DNA of 64,000 nucleotides from Portunus trituberculatus (GCF_017591435.1 NC_059304.1:24675175-24739174), one strand, 5' to 3'; shown: positions 20,826 through 31,724, numbered from the stretch's first letter. Numbers and translations: made by a program. The notes: generated by a model not told the origin, from the sequence alone.

Positions 20826-23038
20826 AGAAGGCCTAGAGCAACTGGTGCAACACCCTACTCGTATTCCTGATCGTCTTGGAGACACGCCCAACATTCTTGA
20901 TCTCTCCCTCACCTCTAATCCTGTTTATGTTGTCACCCTTTCATTTCCGTTGGGCTCCGATCACAATCTCATTTCTGTATCGCGTCCTATTTCTCCAGTC
21001 CCTCCTCAAGATCCCCCAAAGCTGAGGTGCCTCTGGCGTTCTGCCTCTGCCATTTGGGGGACCTGAGGAGGTATTATGCTGATTTTCCCTGGAATGATTA
21101 CTTTTTCCGTGTTAGAGACTAATCTCTTTGTGCTGAACTCATAACAGAGGTGATAGTGTCTGGCATGGAGGCGTACATTTCTCATTCTTTTTCTCAACCT
21201 AAACCTTCTAAACCTTGATTTAACACAGCCTGTTCTCGTGCTATACATGATAGAGAGGTTGCCCACAAAAAGTACTTCAGTCTTCCATCTCCTAAATCAC
21301 ACACACTTTATATCTCTGTCCGGAATCATGCCAAGTCTGTTCTTCAATTTGTCAAACACTCCTTCATAATAGAAAATTTCAAAATCTTTCAGATTCAAAC
21401 TCCCTTCGAAACTTCTGGCATCTAGCCAAATTCATCTAAAAAAACTTCACTTCTTCATCTTTTCCTCCTTTATTTCATGCTGATGGCACCACTACCATCT
21501 CTTCTGTCTTTAAAGCTGGACTCTTCTCTCAAACCTTTACTCACAACTCTACCTTGGATGATTCTGGGTTTGTCCCTCCCTCTCTTCCTCCCTCTGACTA
21601 TTTCATGTCTACTATTAAAATTCTTCCTAATGATGTTTTACTTGCCCTCGCAGGACTAAACCCTCAGAAGGCTTATGGTTCTGATGGGGTCCCTCCTATT
21701 GTTCTCAAAAACTGTGCTTCCGTGCTTGCGCCTTGCCTGGCCAAATTCTTTCAACTTTGTCTATCGACTTCTACCTTTCCTTCCTGCTGGAAGTTCGCCT
21801 ACATTCAGCCTGTTCCTGAAAAGGGTGACCGTTCTAACCCCTCAAACTACCGTCCTATAGCTTTAATCTCTTGTTTGTCTAAAGTTTTTTAATCTCTCCT
21901 CAATAGGAAACTCTTAAACATGTCACTTCGCAATCTTCTATCTGATCACCAGTATGGTTTCCATCAAGGTCGCTTACTGGTGACCCTCTGGCTTTCCTTA
22001 TTGAGTCTTGGTCATCCTCTTTTAGAGATTTTGGTGAAACTTTTGCTGTTGCGTCAGACATATCCAAAGCCCTTGATAGAGTCTGGCATAAAGCTCTGAT
22101 TTCACAACTGCCCTCCTACGGTTTCTATCCCTCTCTCTGCAACTTTATCTCAAGTTTCCTTTCCGACCGTTCTATTGCTGCTGTTGTAGACGGCTCATAA
22201 AACTATTAAAAGTGGTGTTCCTCAGGGTTCTGTCCTATCACCCACTCTCCTTCTGTTATTCATTAATTAATGACAATTCTTAACCAAACTTTTTGCCTTA
22301 TCCACTCCTACGCTGATGATACCACCCTACATCTTTCCACGTCCTTTCAGAGACGACCAACCCTTCAGGAGGTCAACTGATCACGCAGGGACGCCACAGA
22401 ACGCCTGACTTCTTATCTTTCTAAGATTTCCGATTGGGGCAGAGAAAATCTAGTAGTTTTCAATACCCCAAAAACTCAATAACTCCATCTGTCAACTCGA
22501 CACAACCTTCCAGGCAACTTCTCTTCTTCAATGACACTCAACTTTGACCCTCTTCCACACTGAATATCCTCGGTCTGTCCTTTACTCATAATCTTAACTG
22601 GAAACTTCACATTTCATCTCTTGCTAAAGCATCTTCTATGAAGTAAGGCGTTCTGAAGCATCTTCGCCAGTTTTTCTTGCCCCTCCAACTGCTAACTCTG
22701 TGCAAGGGCCTTATCCACTCCTATATCGAGTAATCTTCGTATGTTTGGGGGAGTTAATCTCAAACCGTTTTATTAGATGGGGTGGAATGAAAAGCTTTTT
22801 TGTCTCATCAACTCCCCTCCTCTGACTGACTGTCTTCAGCCTCTTTCTCACCACCGAAATATTGCATCTCTTTCTTTCTTTTATCGCTATTTTCATGCTA
22901 CTGATCTTGCTAACTGCATGCCTCCCCTCCTCCAGCGGCCTCGCTGCACAAGGCTTTCTTCTTCCTCTCATCCCTATTCTGTCCAATTCTGGAACGCAAG
23001 AGTTAACCAGTACTCTCAATCATTCATACCTTTCACTG
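20826..23038 (+). mobile_element. LINE family C, copy 2 (5'-truncated, decayed)
   Basis: It begins within the endonuclease (LEQLVQHPTRIPDRLGDTPN), continues through WRSASAIWGT, GLNPQKAYGSDGVPPIVLKN, the RT palm with PQGSVLSPTLLL and SYADD, and ends at CATTCATACCTTTCACTG where an LTR begins. Multiple stops. It lacks the two DNA transposons found in copy 1 and therefore acts as the empty-site reference. Confidence 0.85.
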
Positions 23039-23702
23039 TGTTACGTTCACCGGTTAAACGGGTAAGATTGGCATTGGGGAGCCGGTGAACAATAACAATA
23101 AAAAAAAAAAAACACTGCAGGATCAACTGGTGAGGATATGCAGAGAGGGCACTTAAGAAGCTATTTAATAACCCAATAATGTAACTGACATACACATGTA
23201 AATATAACATAAAACACATGAAACTGACATACACATATACATATAACACATAAATAGATATAACAAAGAACCCAACTTAATACCTAACATTAATACTATT
23301 CCTATATGGAGGCAATGTGGAAAACACGGGACGAGGGGAAGTGATACTTATGAGGTGTCGCAGTGGTGAAGTGCTGGGTGAGGTGGATTCCACTGTAGTC
23401 CAAGAGGCGTTGTGTTCACTGGTTGAGGCCTTGACCTCGACTAACTTCCAGAAACCAGGGAGCTTGCTTAACACTTCCGCTTGAGTCACATGAGGCCGCG
23501 TGAATCCAACTTCGGGACAGTAGCCGGGCTTCATGAGATGGTGACGTGGAAGGTTCATGAGACGGTGACGTGGAAGGTACATGAGACGGTGACGTGGAAG
23601 TTTCATGAGACAGTGACGTGGAAGGGAGGTGGAGAGGTGGCGAACAAGGTAGTAGGCGGAGGAGGTGATGGTAGTGGAGTATGTTACGGATGGGCTGTAA
23701 CA
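23039..23702 (-). mobile_element. LTR of a Ty3/gypsy-type retrotransposon
   Basis: Minus-strand sequence starts TGTTACAGCCCATCCGTAAC and ends ACCGGTGAACGTAACA, giving TG...CA borders. The polypurine tract GGGGGAGGAAA lies directly upstream at 23703-23713. It holds four 24-bp direct repeats at 23533, 23557, 23581 and 23605 (ATGAGACGGTGACGTGGAAG type). Being next to the polypurine tract, it is the 3' LTR; no second LTR is visible. It interrupts LINE C copy 2. Confidence 0.8.
23533..23627. repeat. Four 24-bp tandem repeats inside the LTR
   Basis: The period is exactly 24 bp, with single-base differences between units. The position in the U3 part of the LTR suggests duplicated promoter elements; that is inference. 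Confidence 0.85.
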
Positions 23703-23713
23703 TTTCCTCCCCC
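23703..23713 (-). promoter_or_regulatory. Polypurine tract of the LTR retrotransposon
   Basis: GGGGGAGGAAA on the minus strand, abutting the first TG of the LTR; in this element class it primes plus-strand DNA synthesis. Confidence 0.75.
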
Positions 23714-23733
23714 ATAAGACCTCCGTAATGGGC

Positions 23734-25098
23734 TCATGAAGGAGGTGAGACGGGAGATCTTGATAAGGCGTCGGCAATGATGTTGTCCATCCTCTTCATA
23801 TGGTGGACTTCCAAGTTGAAGGGTTGAGTTAACAAGGCCCACGTAAGAATGCGTTGGTTTCGGTTCTTCATGGCGTGAAGGAAGGCCAGAGGGTTGTGAT
23901 CGGTGAAGACCTTCGTAGTTTGAGGGCCACGATGAAGGTAGCACTCAAAACGTTGGAGCGCCAGGACGAGTGCCAGAGCCTCCTTCTCGATGGTGGAGTA
24001 GCTGAGTTGGTGTTTCTTCAGCTTGGCGGAGTGATAGGCGATGGGATGGAGGATGACACTTGTGGGGTCCTCTTGTAGGAAGACAGCACCCACTCCAACT
24101 CCACTCGCATCCACTTGTAGATGGAAGGGACGGGAGTGATCTGGCGTCCAGACCACTGGCTCCGAGGAGAGGAACGCCTTGAGATGTTGGAAGGCTTGGT
24201 CACAGGTCGGGGTCCAGTGGAAGGGGACGGAAGTGCTGATAAGGTTTGTCAAGGGGGCGGCCAGGGTGGAGAAGTTCCAACAGAATCGTCTGTAGAAACC
24301 AGCCATCCCCAAGAACCTCATGAGAGCTTTCCTGGTGGTAGGGACAGGGAAGCCAAGGATGGCCTCTACGTTGGCTCTCTTGGGGCGAACCTTGCCGTTC
24401 CCCACCACATGTCCCAGGTAGACCACCGTAGACTTCCCGAAGGTGGACTTGGCCAGGTTGATTGTAAGACCGGCTTCCTGCAACCGACCCATCAGCCTCC
24501 GGAGACGGGTCAGATGTGTCACCCAGTCGTCCGAAGTCACCACCAGGTCGTCCAGATAGGCAGATGTTCCCTCCAAGTCCTGGGTGATGTAATTTATAGC
24601 CCTCTGGAAGGTGGCAGGAGCATTAGACAAGCCGAAGGGCATCACTGTGTATTGGTATAGCCTGAAGGGGGTGATGAAGGCGGATATTATTCGGGCCTCG
24701 TCCGAGAGGGGAATCTGGTAGTAACCTTTAAGTAAATCTATAGTGGTTACAAATTTGGCTACTCCTATGCTATCTATAAGGTCCTCTATCAAGGGCAATG
24801 GGTAGGAGTCTGGCACTGTCACTTTATTTAATTTCCTGTAGTCGGTGCAAAATCGACTACTACCATCTGGCTTAGATGTTAACAGGCAGGGAGAAGCCCA
24901 GGGGGATATACTAGGTTCTGCAAGGTGATGACAGAGCAGATAGTCTACCTCTTTTTTCATCAAGTTTCTTTTAATGGGTGAAATGCGATAGGTTGGTTGT
25001 CTTATAGGCTTGATGTCATTAGATATTAATGTTATATCATGTTGGATAGTAGTACAAAGTCCTGGAAGGTCACCTGTGATTTCTGAAAAGTCTAGCAA
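23734..25098 (-). CDS. Ty3/gypsy-type pol fragment: reverse transcriptase and RNase H
   Basis: A 454-codon open frame. RT: FCTDYRKLNKVTVPDSYPLP, IDLLKGYYQIPL, VMPFGLSNAPATFQ and the catalytic YLDD at residues 181-184; then KRANVEAILGFPVPTTRKAL and the FLGMAGFYRRFC connection. RNase H: VDASGVGVGAVF near residue 329, EKEALALVLALQRF near 371, FTDHNPLAFL near 395. The frame ends ADALSRSPVSPPS, about 20 bp before the polypurine tract, so no integrase can follow. The frame itself is undamaged, but it is separated from the upstream integrase piece by a frameshift. Confidence 0.88.
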   Translation of the reverse strand: MLDFSEITGDLPGLCTTIQHDITLISNDIKPIRQPTYRISPIKRNLMKKEVDYLLCHHLAEPSISPWASPCLLTSKPDGSSRFCTDYRKLNKVTVPDSYPLPLIEDLIDSIGVAKFVTTIDLLKGYYQIPLSDEARIISAFITPFRLYQYTVMPFGLSNAPATFQRAINYITQDLEGTSAYLDDLVVTSDDWVTHLTRLRRLMGRLQEAGLTINLAKSTFGKSTVVYLGHVVGNGKVRPKRANVEAILGFPVPTTRKALMRFLGMAGFYRRFCWNFSTLAAPLTNLISTSVPFHWTPTCDQAFQHLKAFLSSEPVVWTPDHSRPFHLQVDASGVGVGAVFLQEDPTSVILHPIAYHSAKLKKHQLSYSTIEKEALALVLALQRFECYLHRGPQTTKVFTDHNPLAFLHAMKNRNQRILTWALLTQPFNLEVHHMKRMDNIIADALSRSPVSPPS

Positions 25099-25105
25099 TA
25101 ACTTT

Positions 25106-25423
25106 TTAAAGATCAGACTGTTGTGAAGGTGTTAAAGAAAGAAAAACCTCAACAAGGTTGGACATAATTTGGTTGTTTGAGGGGCGTTCTTTAGGTGATG
25201 AGAAGAGGAATTCGATGTCGGACTTTTCCTCGAGGGGCACAAGACCAGCAGACTCCTTCCCTACCAGACATACAGGTACAGTGCGAGACAAGTCGTCCTC
25301 TGGTTCTTTGGAGTGGTAAGGTTTCATTAGATTAATATGAACTAGTTGGGAATCCTTACGACGGTCAGGAGTGTGGACCACATAGTTTAAGTGAGGAACT
25401 TGGCAGAGCGATAATAAAGGCAA
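25106..25423 (-). pseudogene. Integrase C-terminal piece upstream of RT (Gmr1-like order)
   Basis: The frame contains LNYVVHTPDRRKDSQLVHIN and LMKPYHSK, the motif found at the C-terminal end of Ty3/gypsy integrases. It lies upstream of the RT in the same orientation and is joined to it through a one-base frameshift near 25100. The element is cut at about 25430, so the integrase core, protease and gag are missing. Integrase before RT is the order described for Gmr1-type elements. Confidence 0.7.
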
Positions 25424-25451
25424 CCTTGGAAATTACCTAGATTATACTTAA

Positions 25452-25656
25452 CCCCTTCAGTCCCAGGACGCATTTCCATATTCATTCTGGTGACTATTTG
25501 GTGATTTTATACAGCTTCAGAAACTCATGGGGGGATTAAAATAGTGAAGACTGTGGCCATTAATCTTCTGACCTCCATAGACCTTTCCTAATGCAAATAA
25601 AATGGTCTAATCACATAGAAATCTCAAGGTAAAAATGTGTCCCAGTACTAAAGGGG
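25452..25656. mobile_element. 205-bp TTAA MITE, copy 3
   Basis: Flanked by TTAA at 25448-25451 and 25657-25660. The left terminus is CCCCTTCAGTCCCAGGACGC; the right terminus on the other strand is CCCCTTTAGTACTGGGACAC. It is the best preserved of three copies. Confidence 0.8.
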
Positions 25657-25660
25657 TTAA

Positions 25661-26169
25661 GTAAACACTTATGAGTACAATCACTAATGAGGGGGTAAAC
25701 TAGAGAATTACAGCATTAAGAGGGATCCGGATTATTCTAGTTACAAGACTTGAGAGGATGAGGAGTGAATTGTACTGAGACTTGTTATTGATAAGGAGGC
25801 GGATTAGTCTGAGGGACTAGTTAAAATGGCCAATTATAACTAGCGAGAAAAATTATCCGCGAAGTGAGGGGATTGAGGGTTCGCAGGAACATATGATGAT
25901 CCCAACACTTGGATAACACTTATTACACACCTGCCTATGTGCAAAAAATAGATAAGTGCTATCGGTGAACACGCCTTTCTACCTGGTTTCCTGCTCTACC
26001 ACTGCTATGCGATACCAATGAAAGTCACGAAGCACTTTTAACCCAAAGGGAGCCACTTGATCGGACAAAGGTAAATTTAAACCACACGCAGAGTAAGTCA
26101 CAGAAAAAAAACACATCAAAGTCACAGCACCACAGAAAAATAATGTAATCACAGAAAAAAAGTCACTGG
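25661..26169. other. Spacer between LTR element and LINE E
   Basis: No coding signal; AT-rich towards the right end. It may contain host sequence or the decayed 5' part of the LTR element. Confidence 0.4.
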
Positions 26170-26173
26170 AAAA

Positions 26174-29002
26174 ATGGAAAAGGAAATTAATCACAGGGTG
26201 AACAGATTGCGGAAAATTTTCCGCAGGTCACGCTCACAAGCCAACCTTGAGCTTCTCAAAGAAGCTGTGGCCCATGCGCGACAGGTAGCCCGAGAAGAGA
26301 AAGAGGCCAAGTGGCTAGAATGGTGTGAAGGCTTCAGCCAATCCACATCACTCAAAGACCTCTGGGCCTGCCTCCGGCGCGCGACTGGAGGGAGGACGAA
26401 AAAGAGCCCCGCACACCCTAATGCCAGGGAGGAGGCTGAGAGGCTCATCCTCTCTTACACACGAAGAGCCGACACGAGGCAACTCCCCGCAGATGCCCAG
26501 AGACGCCAGGAACAGCTGCTTCCTCAGCGACTCGCCCGTATCAGAGCGGCTAAGGAACGCCCAGCTTGCACAGACCAGCCTTTTACGCTGCAGGAACTGC
26601 AGAGGGCTGAGAAAACTAGCAAAGACACCGCCCCAGGTGAGAACAGAATAACATACACTATGCTGAGAAGCATGGGACCAGCAGGGGAGAGCGCTTTGCT
26701 CACTCTCGTCAATGCCTCCTGGAGAGCAGGAAGGCTACCGGTTAGCTGGAAAACGGCAGTCATCCACCCCATTCCGAAACCCAAGGAACCAAGTAAGACC
26801 AGACCTATCTCGCTGTTAAGTTGTGTAGCCAAAACAGCCGAGAGAATGGTTCTAAATCGTCTCAAGTGGAAACTGGGTGAACCACATGAGAATATATATG
26901 GTTTTGCAGAAAGGAGAAGCGCTGCGGACAGCATCGCCTCGCTCCTAGCGGAGATAAACAACAGACCAGCTATAGTAGTCTTTCTCGATTTAGAAAAAGC
27001 ATTTGAGTTGGCCTCACCAACCTCTATAGCTGACAAGCTGGTAACGAGAGGAGTCAGTGGCCGCTTACTCAGTTGGACCCACGACTATCTCACCGACCGC
27101 AAAGCTAAAGTAAAATTCCAGGGCCAAATCTCAAACGTTTACCAGTTTGAGAACGGCACACCGCAGGGAGGAGTCCTAAGCCCCACGCTCTTTAATATCC
27201 TCATGGAAGCTCTTGTAAGCATGCCCTTCCACAGAAACGTCACTCTTCTCAGCTATGCTGATGATCTGGCCCTCGTTTCTACTGGCCAGGGAGACAGAGT
27301 TGCCAGAGCGCAGACTGGCCTTGATGCAGTAGCCACTGTATGCATGGACCTGGGGCTTAAGATCTCAGCTGAAAAGTCACAGGCAATGGCCGTGATGACA
27401 CCTACCCCTGATAGGAGTCTCAGCATCCAGGGTGTTTGCCTACAATGGGTGCCGGCGTACCAGTACCTTGGAGTTTGGGTGGACCAAAGACTGACCTTTA
27501 GGAAAGAGGTAGAGTACCTCAAAGAAAGAACGAAGACGCGTCTAAGCGTCATGAGAGCAATAACTAACACTAGGGCTGGGGCAACCCACCGTGTGTTGCG
27601 ACTGTATTACGTACAGGCTGTCCGATCCTTGATTGACTACGCAGCAGTGGGGTTAGTGTCCCTTGCTGATAGCAACAAGAAGAGCCTGGAGACAATACAG
27701 AGTCATGCATTGCGAACCATCCTCGGGGCTCCCCGATGGACCAATGTACTGGCCTTACAGAATGAGGCCGGCCTACCTCCTTTATCAATGAGGATCGAGC
27801 AGCTTGCAGCCACGTTTGTTGCCAAAACTGTTACCAGCTCCAATAATAGCCCGGCTCGCCGGCGCCTTTTTGCCACTCTCCCACAGGACCACAGGCTCTT
27901 CACGGAGAAGACTTGGCTGCGCAGCATGGTGCGCGCCACACAGCTAACGCTCCATGACGTGGACCTGGTTGGAAGGGGGGAGGACAGACGGATTGAGGGC
28001 TACATGGATTCACCACCATGGACAACAGTGGCAGCAGCCACCATCCACACGACTACGCTACCATGCAAGAAGACACAGTGCCCGCGAGATATGCTTCTTG
28101 CCAGGGCCAATGACACCTTTCTCCAGACAGGTACAGTAGGTGCTCGGGTATATTACACAGACGGCTCTGTTGATCCGAACACAGGTAGGGCAGCCGCAGC
28201 ATTTGTGTGCGGCGAGGAGAGACATGGCTGGAGGACGTCCGACCATTGCTCCACCCTGCAAACCGAACTTGTAGGTATAACCTCCGCTCTCTTACACGCC
28301 AGACAGCATAACAACACACACATAATAGTTTATACAGATTCAATGACATCGCTGCAGGCCCTAAGACGCACCCCAGTCAGGGATAACGTCAGGCTTATTA
28401 CCATGACCAGGCTCTTGTTGTCTCGACTGAAAGACGAGGGCAAAAGGGTGACACTAGCATGGATTCCTAGTCACATAGGTATTGAAGGGAATGAAGCAGC
28501 AGACAATGAGGCCAATAGAGCACTGACACAGGATCAACCGTCAATTAATGTTCCTCTTAGCTTCCAACAGATTAAGAAACTAGCACGGTTGGCTACCACA
28601 CAGAGGGCACGAGAGCTGCGGAGAGATGCAGAGGCGCATTCCGCCACACTCCAGTGGCAGGCGCTAACGACCAATGGCGAACCACTGGTGTTACCAAACT
28701 CCATCACAAGGTGTGACAGAGTAAGTATACACCGATTACGCTTGGGTTATCCCACAGTCAGGTCGCTTGGTGAGGACTTCCAAGGAGAACACTGCAGACA
28801 CTGTGGGGACTTCTCGGAGGAACCTCTGATCCACTATTTGCTGGACTGCGAGGCAACGGGTCCGCTTCGTGCACTGGCAGCGAGGCACGGCCACGTAGAG
28901 AGCAGCGATAGATGGACATCTGCAGCGAAACTGGTCAGGTTCGCAACAGACGACTACCAGAAACTACTGGATCACATACGAAGGTATGCACCCCCTAGAT
29001 AG
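26174..29002 (+). CDS. LINE E pol: reverse transcriptase, RNase H and zinc knuckle
   Basis: Domains in order: basic RRSRSQANLELLKEAV leader; RT with RPISLLSCVAKTAERM near residue 212, VVFLDLEKAFELA near 270, NGTPQGGVLSPTLFNIL near 330 and catalytic YADD at 361-364; thumb with RSLIDYAAVGLVSLA; RNase H with YYTDGSVDPN (Asp near 663), LQTELVGI (Glu near 698), IVYTDSMTSL (Asp near 722) and IPSHIGIEGNEAADNEAN (Asp near 777); a C-terminal CRHCGDF...HYLLDC knuckle from about 874. It copies LINE RNA into DNA at the target. All RT and RNase H catalytic residues are present. The true start codon is uncertain because the upstream endonuclease is lost; the ATG at 26174 only opens the surviving frame. Confidence 0.9.
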   Translation: MEKEINHRVNRLRKIFRRSRSQANLELLKEAVAHARQVAREEKEAKWLEWCEGFSQSTSLKDLWACLRRATGGRTKKSPAHPNAREEAERLILSYTRRADTRQLPADAQRRQEQLLPQRLARIRAAKERPACTDQPFTLQELQRAEKTSKDTAPGENRITYTMLRSMGPAGESALLTLVNASWRAGRLPVSWKTAVIHPIPKPKEPSKTRPISLLSCVAKTAERMVLNRLKWKLGEPHENIYGFAERRSAADSIASLLAEINNRPAIVVFLDLEKAFELASPTSIADKLVTRGVSGRLLSWTHDYLTDRKAKVKFQGQISNVYQFENGTPQGGVLSPTLFNILMEALVSMPFHRNVTLLSYADDLALVSTGQGDRVARAQTGLDAVATVCMDLGLKISAEKSQAMAVMTPTPDRSLSIQGVCLQWVPAYQYLGVWVDQRLTFRKEVEYLKERTKTRLSVMRAITNTRAGATHRVLRLYYVQAVRSLIDYAAVGLVSLADSNKKSLETIQSHALRTILGAPRWTNVLALQNEAGLPPLSMRIEQLAATFVAKTVTSSNNSPARRRLFATLPQDHRLFTEKTWLRSMVRATQLTLHDVDLVGRGEDRRIEGYMDSPPWTTVAAATIHTTTLPCKKTQCPRDMLLARANDTFLQTGTVGARVYYTDGSVDPNTGRAAAAFVCGEERHGWRTSDHCSTLQTELVGITSALLHARQHNNTHIIVYTDSMTSLQALRRTPVRDNVRLITMTRLLLSRLKDEGKRVTLAWIPSHIGIEGNEAADNEANRALTQDQPSINVPLSFQQIKKLARLATTQRARELRRDAEAHSATLQWQALTTNGEPLVLPNSITRCDRVSIHRLRLGYPTVRSLGEDFQGEHCRHCGDFSEEPLIHYLLDCEATGPLRALAARHGHVESSDRWTSAAKLVRFATDDYQKLLDHIRRYAPPR

Positions 29003-29018
29003 TAGACAGGCACAAGCT

Positions 29019-29700
29019 GGACACAGACAGCCCCGAGTTGACGGTCACCACTCTTCCTTTCGACCTGTGACGGGCTGTGACTAGCTGGGGCTCCGTACGT
29101 ATGTGACCAACATCGGGAATCAAGTACCAGGGGTCACTGCTGCGGAGGGCAAACTATCTGTGTGCGGCGCCCTCAAAAGGGAAGTGCACAGTTGCAGTGG
29201 TGTGACCGGAGCTGGGACCTGATGGACTGCTGCCTCCCTCGAAAGCGCCAGGTAAGGCTGCCGCCCCACCCCATAGCTGTCACGCTGTGTTCAGTTTTGT
29301 CTAGTCTTGTCTTGCGTTTTCAGTCCTTTCTTTTTGCAGCGACACTAACGTGATACCGACAGGCCACTTCCAGACACTTCACCAATACACTTGTAGGTAT
29401 GATCCTCTAATTAGCACACAGACACAGGTTGGACGCAGATAGCCCCGAGTTGATGGCCACTACTCCTCCTTTCGGCCTGTGACGGGCTGTGACTAGCTGG
29501 GGCCCCGTACGTATGTGACCAACATCGGGAATCAAGTACCAGGGGTCACTGCTGCGGGGGGCAAACCATCTGTGTGCGGCGCCCTGCAAAGGGAAGCACA
29601 CAGCTGCAGTGGTGTGACCGGAGCTGGGACCTGATGGACTGCTGCCTCCCTCGAAAGCGCCAGGTAAGGCTGCCGCCCCACCCCACAGCAGTCACACTGT
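29019..29700 (+). repeat. Tandemly duplicated LINE E 3' UTR block
   Basis: The blocks start with CAGCCCCGAGTTGACGG and ATAGCCCCGAGTTGATGG; both contain CGTACGTATGTGACCAACAT and CTGATGGACTGCTGCCTCCC. They are about 406 bp apart; the insert between them carries a TTTGCAGCG-containing spacer. Confidence 0.85.
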
Positions 29701-29714
29701 GTCCTTTTCCTTCT

Positions 29715-29789
29715 ATTATTATTATTATTATTATTATCTTATTTTATTTTTATTTATTTGTTTATTTATTTATTTATTTATTTATTTAC

Positions 29790-29852
<63 letters not shown>
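29715..29852 (+). repeat. (TTA)n/(TTTA)n tail
   Basis: Mixed TTA and TTTA units directly after the LINE E 3' end. Confidence 0.9.
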
Positions 29853-29853
<1 letters not shown>

Positions 29854-30250
29854 TAGTCCTTTGTGCTGGGTCCACGTGGGACTCAGCAGGTTTTGTTGTG
29901 GCGGCGGGGACCAACAAACCCAAGCAGGGACGCTTATTTTTAGTCTCCAGGCCTATTTCTGGCTGACAAAACGGGCCTAGACCTCCCTCAGTAGCCACTG
30001 AGTAGGCGTGATCACTCCAAATCACTTCTGATTTCCGCTTGTGGGGGCTGCCACTCATGTAAGCAACAGGGTGGTATATATGTCCCTCCAACACGGCAGT
30101 GGGGATGAGACTGTCCATGTAGTATTTTCAATGGGCGGTCAGCAAACGGCAATGTTTTGGGTGTAAGGGGTATAGAGGCAAGAGTGAACTAATAGCTAGC
30201 GTGCTGCATGGCTTCACTTTTGTAATGTCATGCCGTCCTGTTATTTAACC
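29853..30250. other. Spacer with no recognised gene
   Basis: Moderate GC, no open frame with family resemblance. A decayed LINE remnant is possible. Confidence 0.4.
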
Positions 30251-30251
30251 T

Positions 30252-30318
30252 CCTTGGATGGAATCAAAAGCTTTTCATCTCATCAACTTTCCTCTTCTGA
30301 CTGTATGTCTTCAGGAAT
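30252..30318 (+). mobile_element. Short LINE C remnant
   Basis: GGAATCAAAAGCTTTTCATC followed by TCATCAACTTTCC... matches a segment of LINE C copies at about 9447 and 22786. Confidence 0.55.
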
Positions 30319-31724
30319 AGAGAGAAAGATTGGAGGTCAGGAAGAAATATATGACAACAGAGAAGCATCAACTATATTATTCAAATGCTGAACCAACAAC
30401 CTTAAAATTGGAGACAAAAAAATTTTCAGGACCAAGCTTGAACTAAAAGATCATGTCATGTGTGGAACGGATAAGGAAGACCTAAATTCCTCCTACCTAC
30501 ACTGCCCAATACCAAACCTACACCTATAAAAGATCCTCAGACATAGCTTTCTATCGGCCGCCATCAGGGTAGTAAAGGCCCATGCCATTCCTCGGATTGG
30601 CAAATCTTAACTCTGACTCTCTGAAGGGATCACTGACACCCCCCTGTATCATGATCCTCGTACTCCTACAACCCCATACCTCAGGAAGATCTTGGGAGTA
30701 CTGACAAGTGTAGGTGTAGCCGAGGGCTGTATTAACGTTGTTATGTCACCGCTACAACCCGCCTGGAACCCTCATCGTGTCAGTGTTGATATTCAATCTC
30801 TGCATCAGCCCAAGAGGGTCTGGCTCCCTCATGTGCTACAAGACATGTTCATGACTAAATTGTCCAAGTACCCACACGTTCAGGCTATTCAAGTTTATTG
30901 TGATGGGTCAGTCAATGGCAGCAGGTCTGGATGTGGGCTGTTCATCCGTGACTACATCTCTGCCAGTCTCTACACTGACACTGAGGTTTCCAGGCGGCTC
31001 CCTGCACCCATGTCTTCCACTAGAGCAGAACTGTATGCTGTACTGGATGCGCTCCATATTGTGGCGCCTCTCCATAAGAATGTATATTTCTTTATTGACA
31101 GTCAGGCTGCATTGTATACCATTCAATCCACCTCCCCATGGACTGTGATCTAGTTAATAAGTGTCTTGATCTCATCCACGCTCTAGAAGGTGCTGGTGCC
31201 ACGGTCCATTTCATCTGGATACCCTCTCATGTGGGTATCCCGCTAAATGAAAAAGCAGACCGCCTTGTTCAATGTGCCCTTCAAGACGACACAGTGGACG
31301 CTGGCACTGAGTAGGTACACTCTGGGTTATGTTAAGAGTAGCATTAAGGACTTTGTACATAGTAGCATTAGTGATCAGTTGCAGTAACACTAGTTAGTCT
31401 TCACTATGCACGTGTCTCCCAGAGCTGGGAAGTCAGTGCTTCCCCTGGTGTGTGTTGTGTGCTATGTGCTGCGTCACTATATCATGGAATGTCCTCTCAT
31501 TGCTAAATTTAGGCCACAAGGTCAACATGACTTGTATAGCCTCATTGACCATCTCCTAGACTCAACCACTCTCAGGGATATACTCAGGGAATATCCTCAG
31601 TTTGCTCCCAAGCTGTAGTATGTTTAGGCAATAAGGTGTGCAATATTTGTATTTATTTATTAAAATACTTGTATTCTTGTTATGTATACTGTCTATTGTT
31701 ATATTTTTGATACTTTAACCTTAA
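30319..31724 (+). mobile_element. LINE family F, RNase H region and 3' end (left part of a split copy)
   Basis: It encodes a decayed RNase H: AIQVYCDGSVNGSRSGCGLF, SSTRAELYAVLDALH, YFFIDSQAALYTIQS, then, in another frame, FIWIPSHVGIPLNEKADRLV. The longest open piece is 30692-31153. The 3' UTR runs to TTTAACCTTAA at 31724, where a TIR element begins; the rest of the LINE 3' end continues at 36642-36741. Confidence 0.8.

Larger units (their letters stand above)
26170..29715 (+). mobile_element. LINE family E with intact RT-RNase H frame and duplicated 3' UTR
   Basis: 5'-truncated non-LTR retrotransposon. The endonuclease is missing; the frame opens near the start of the RT region. The 942-codon ORF (26174-29002) is followed by a 3' UTR whose roughly 270-bp block occurs twice (29019-29290 and 29425-29700), and then a TTA/TTTA-rich tail. 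Coding GC is visibly higher than in surrounding DNA. The unbroken frame points to a recent insertion. Confidence 0.85.

Noticed and set aside
24121..24660. 179-codon plus-strand ORF
   Set aside because: Antisense shadow of the gypsy-type RT frame.
26524..27036. 170-codon minus-strand ORF
   Set aside because: Antisense shadow of LINE E pol; the same for other minus-strand frames between 26.2 and 28.3 kb.
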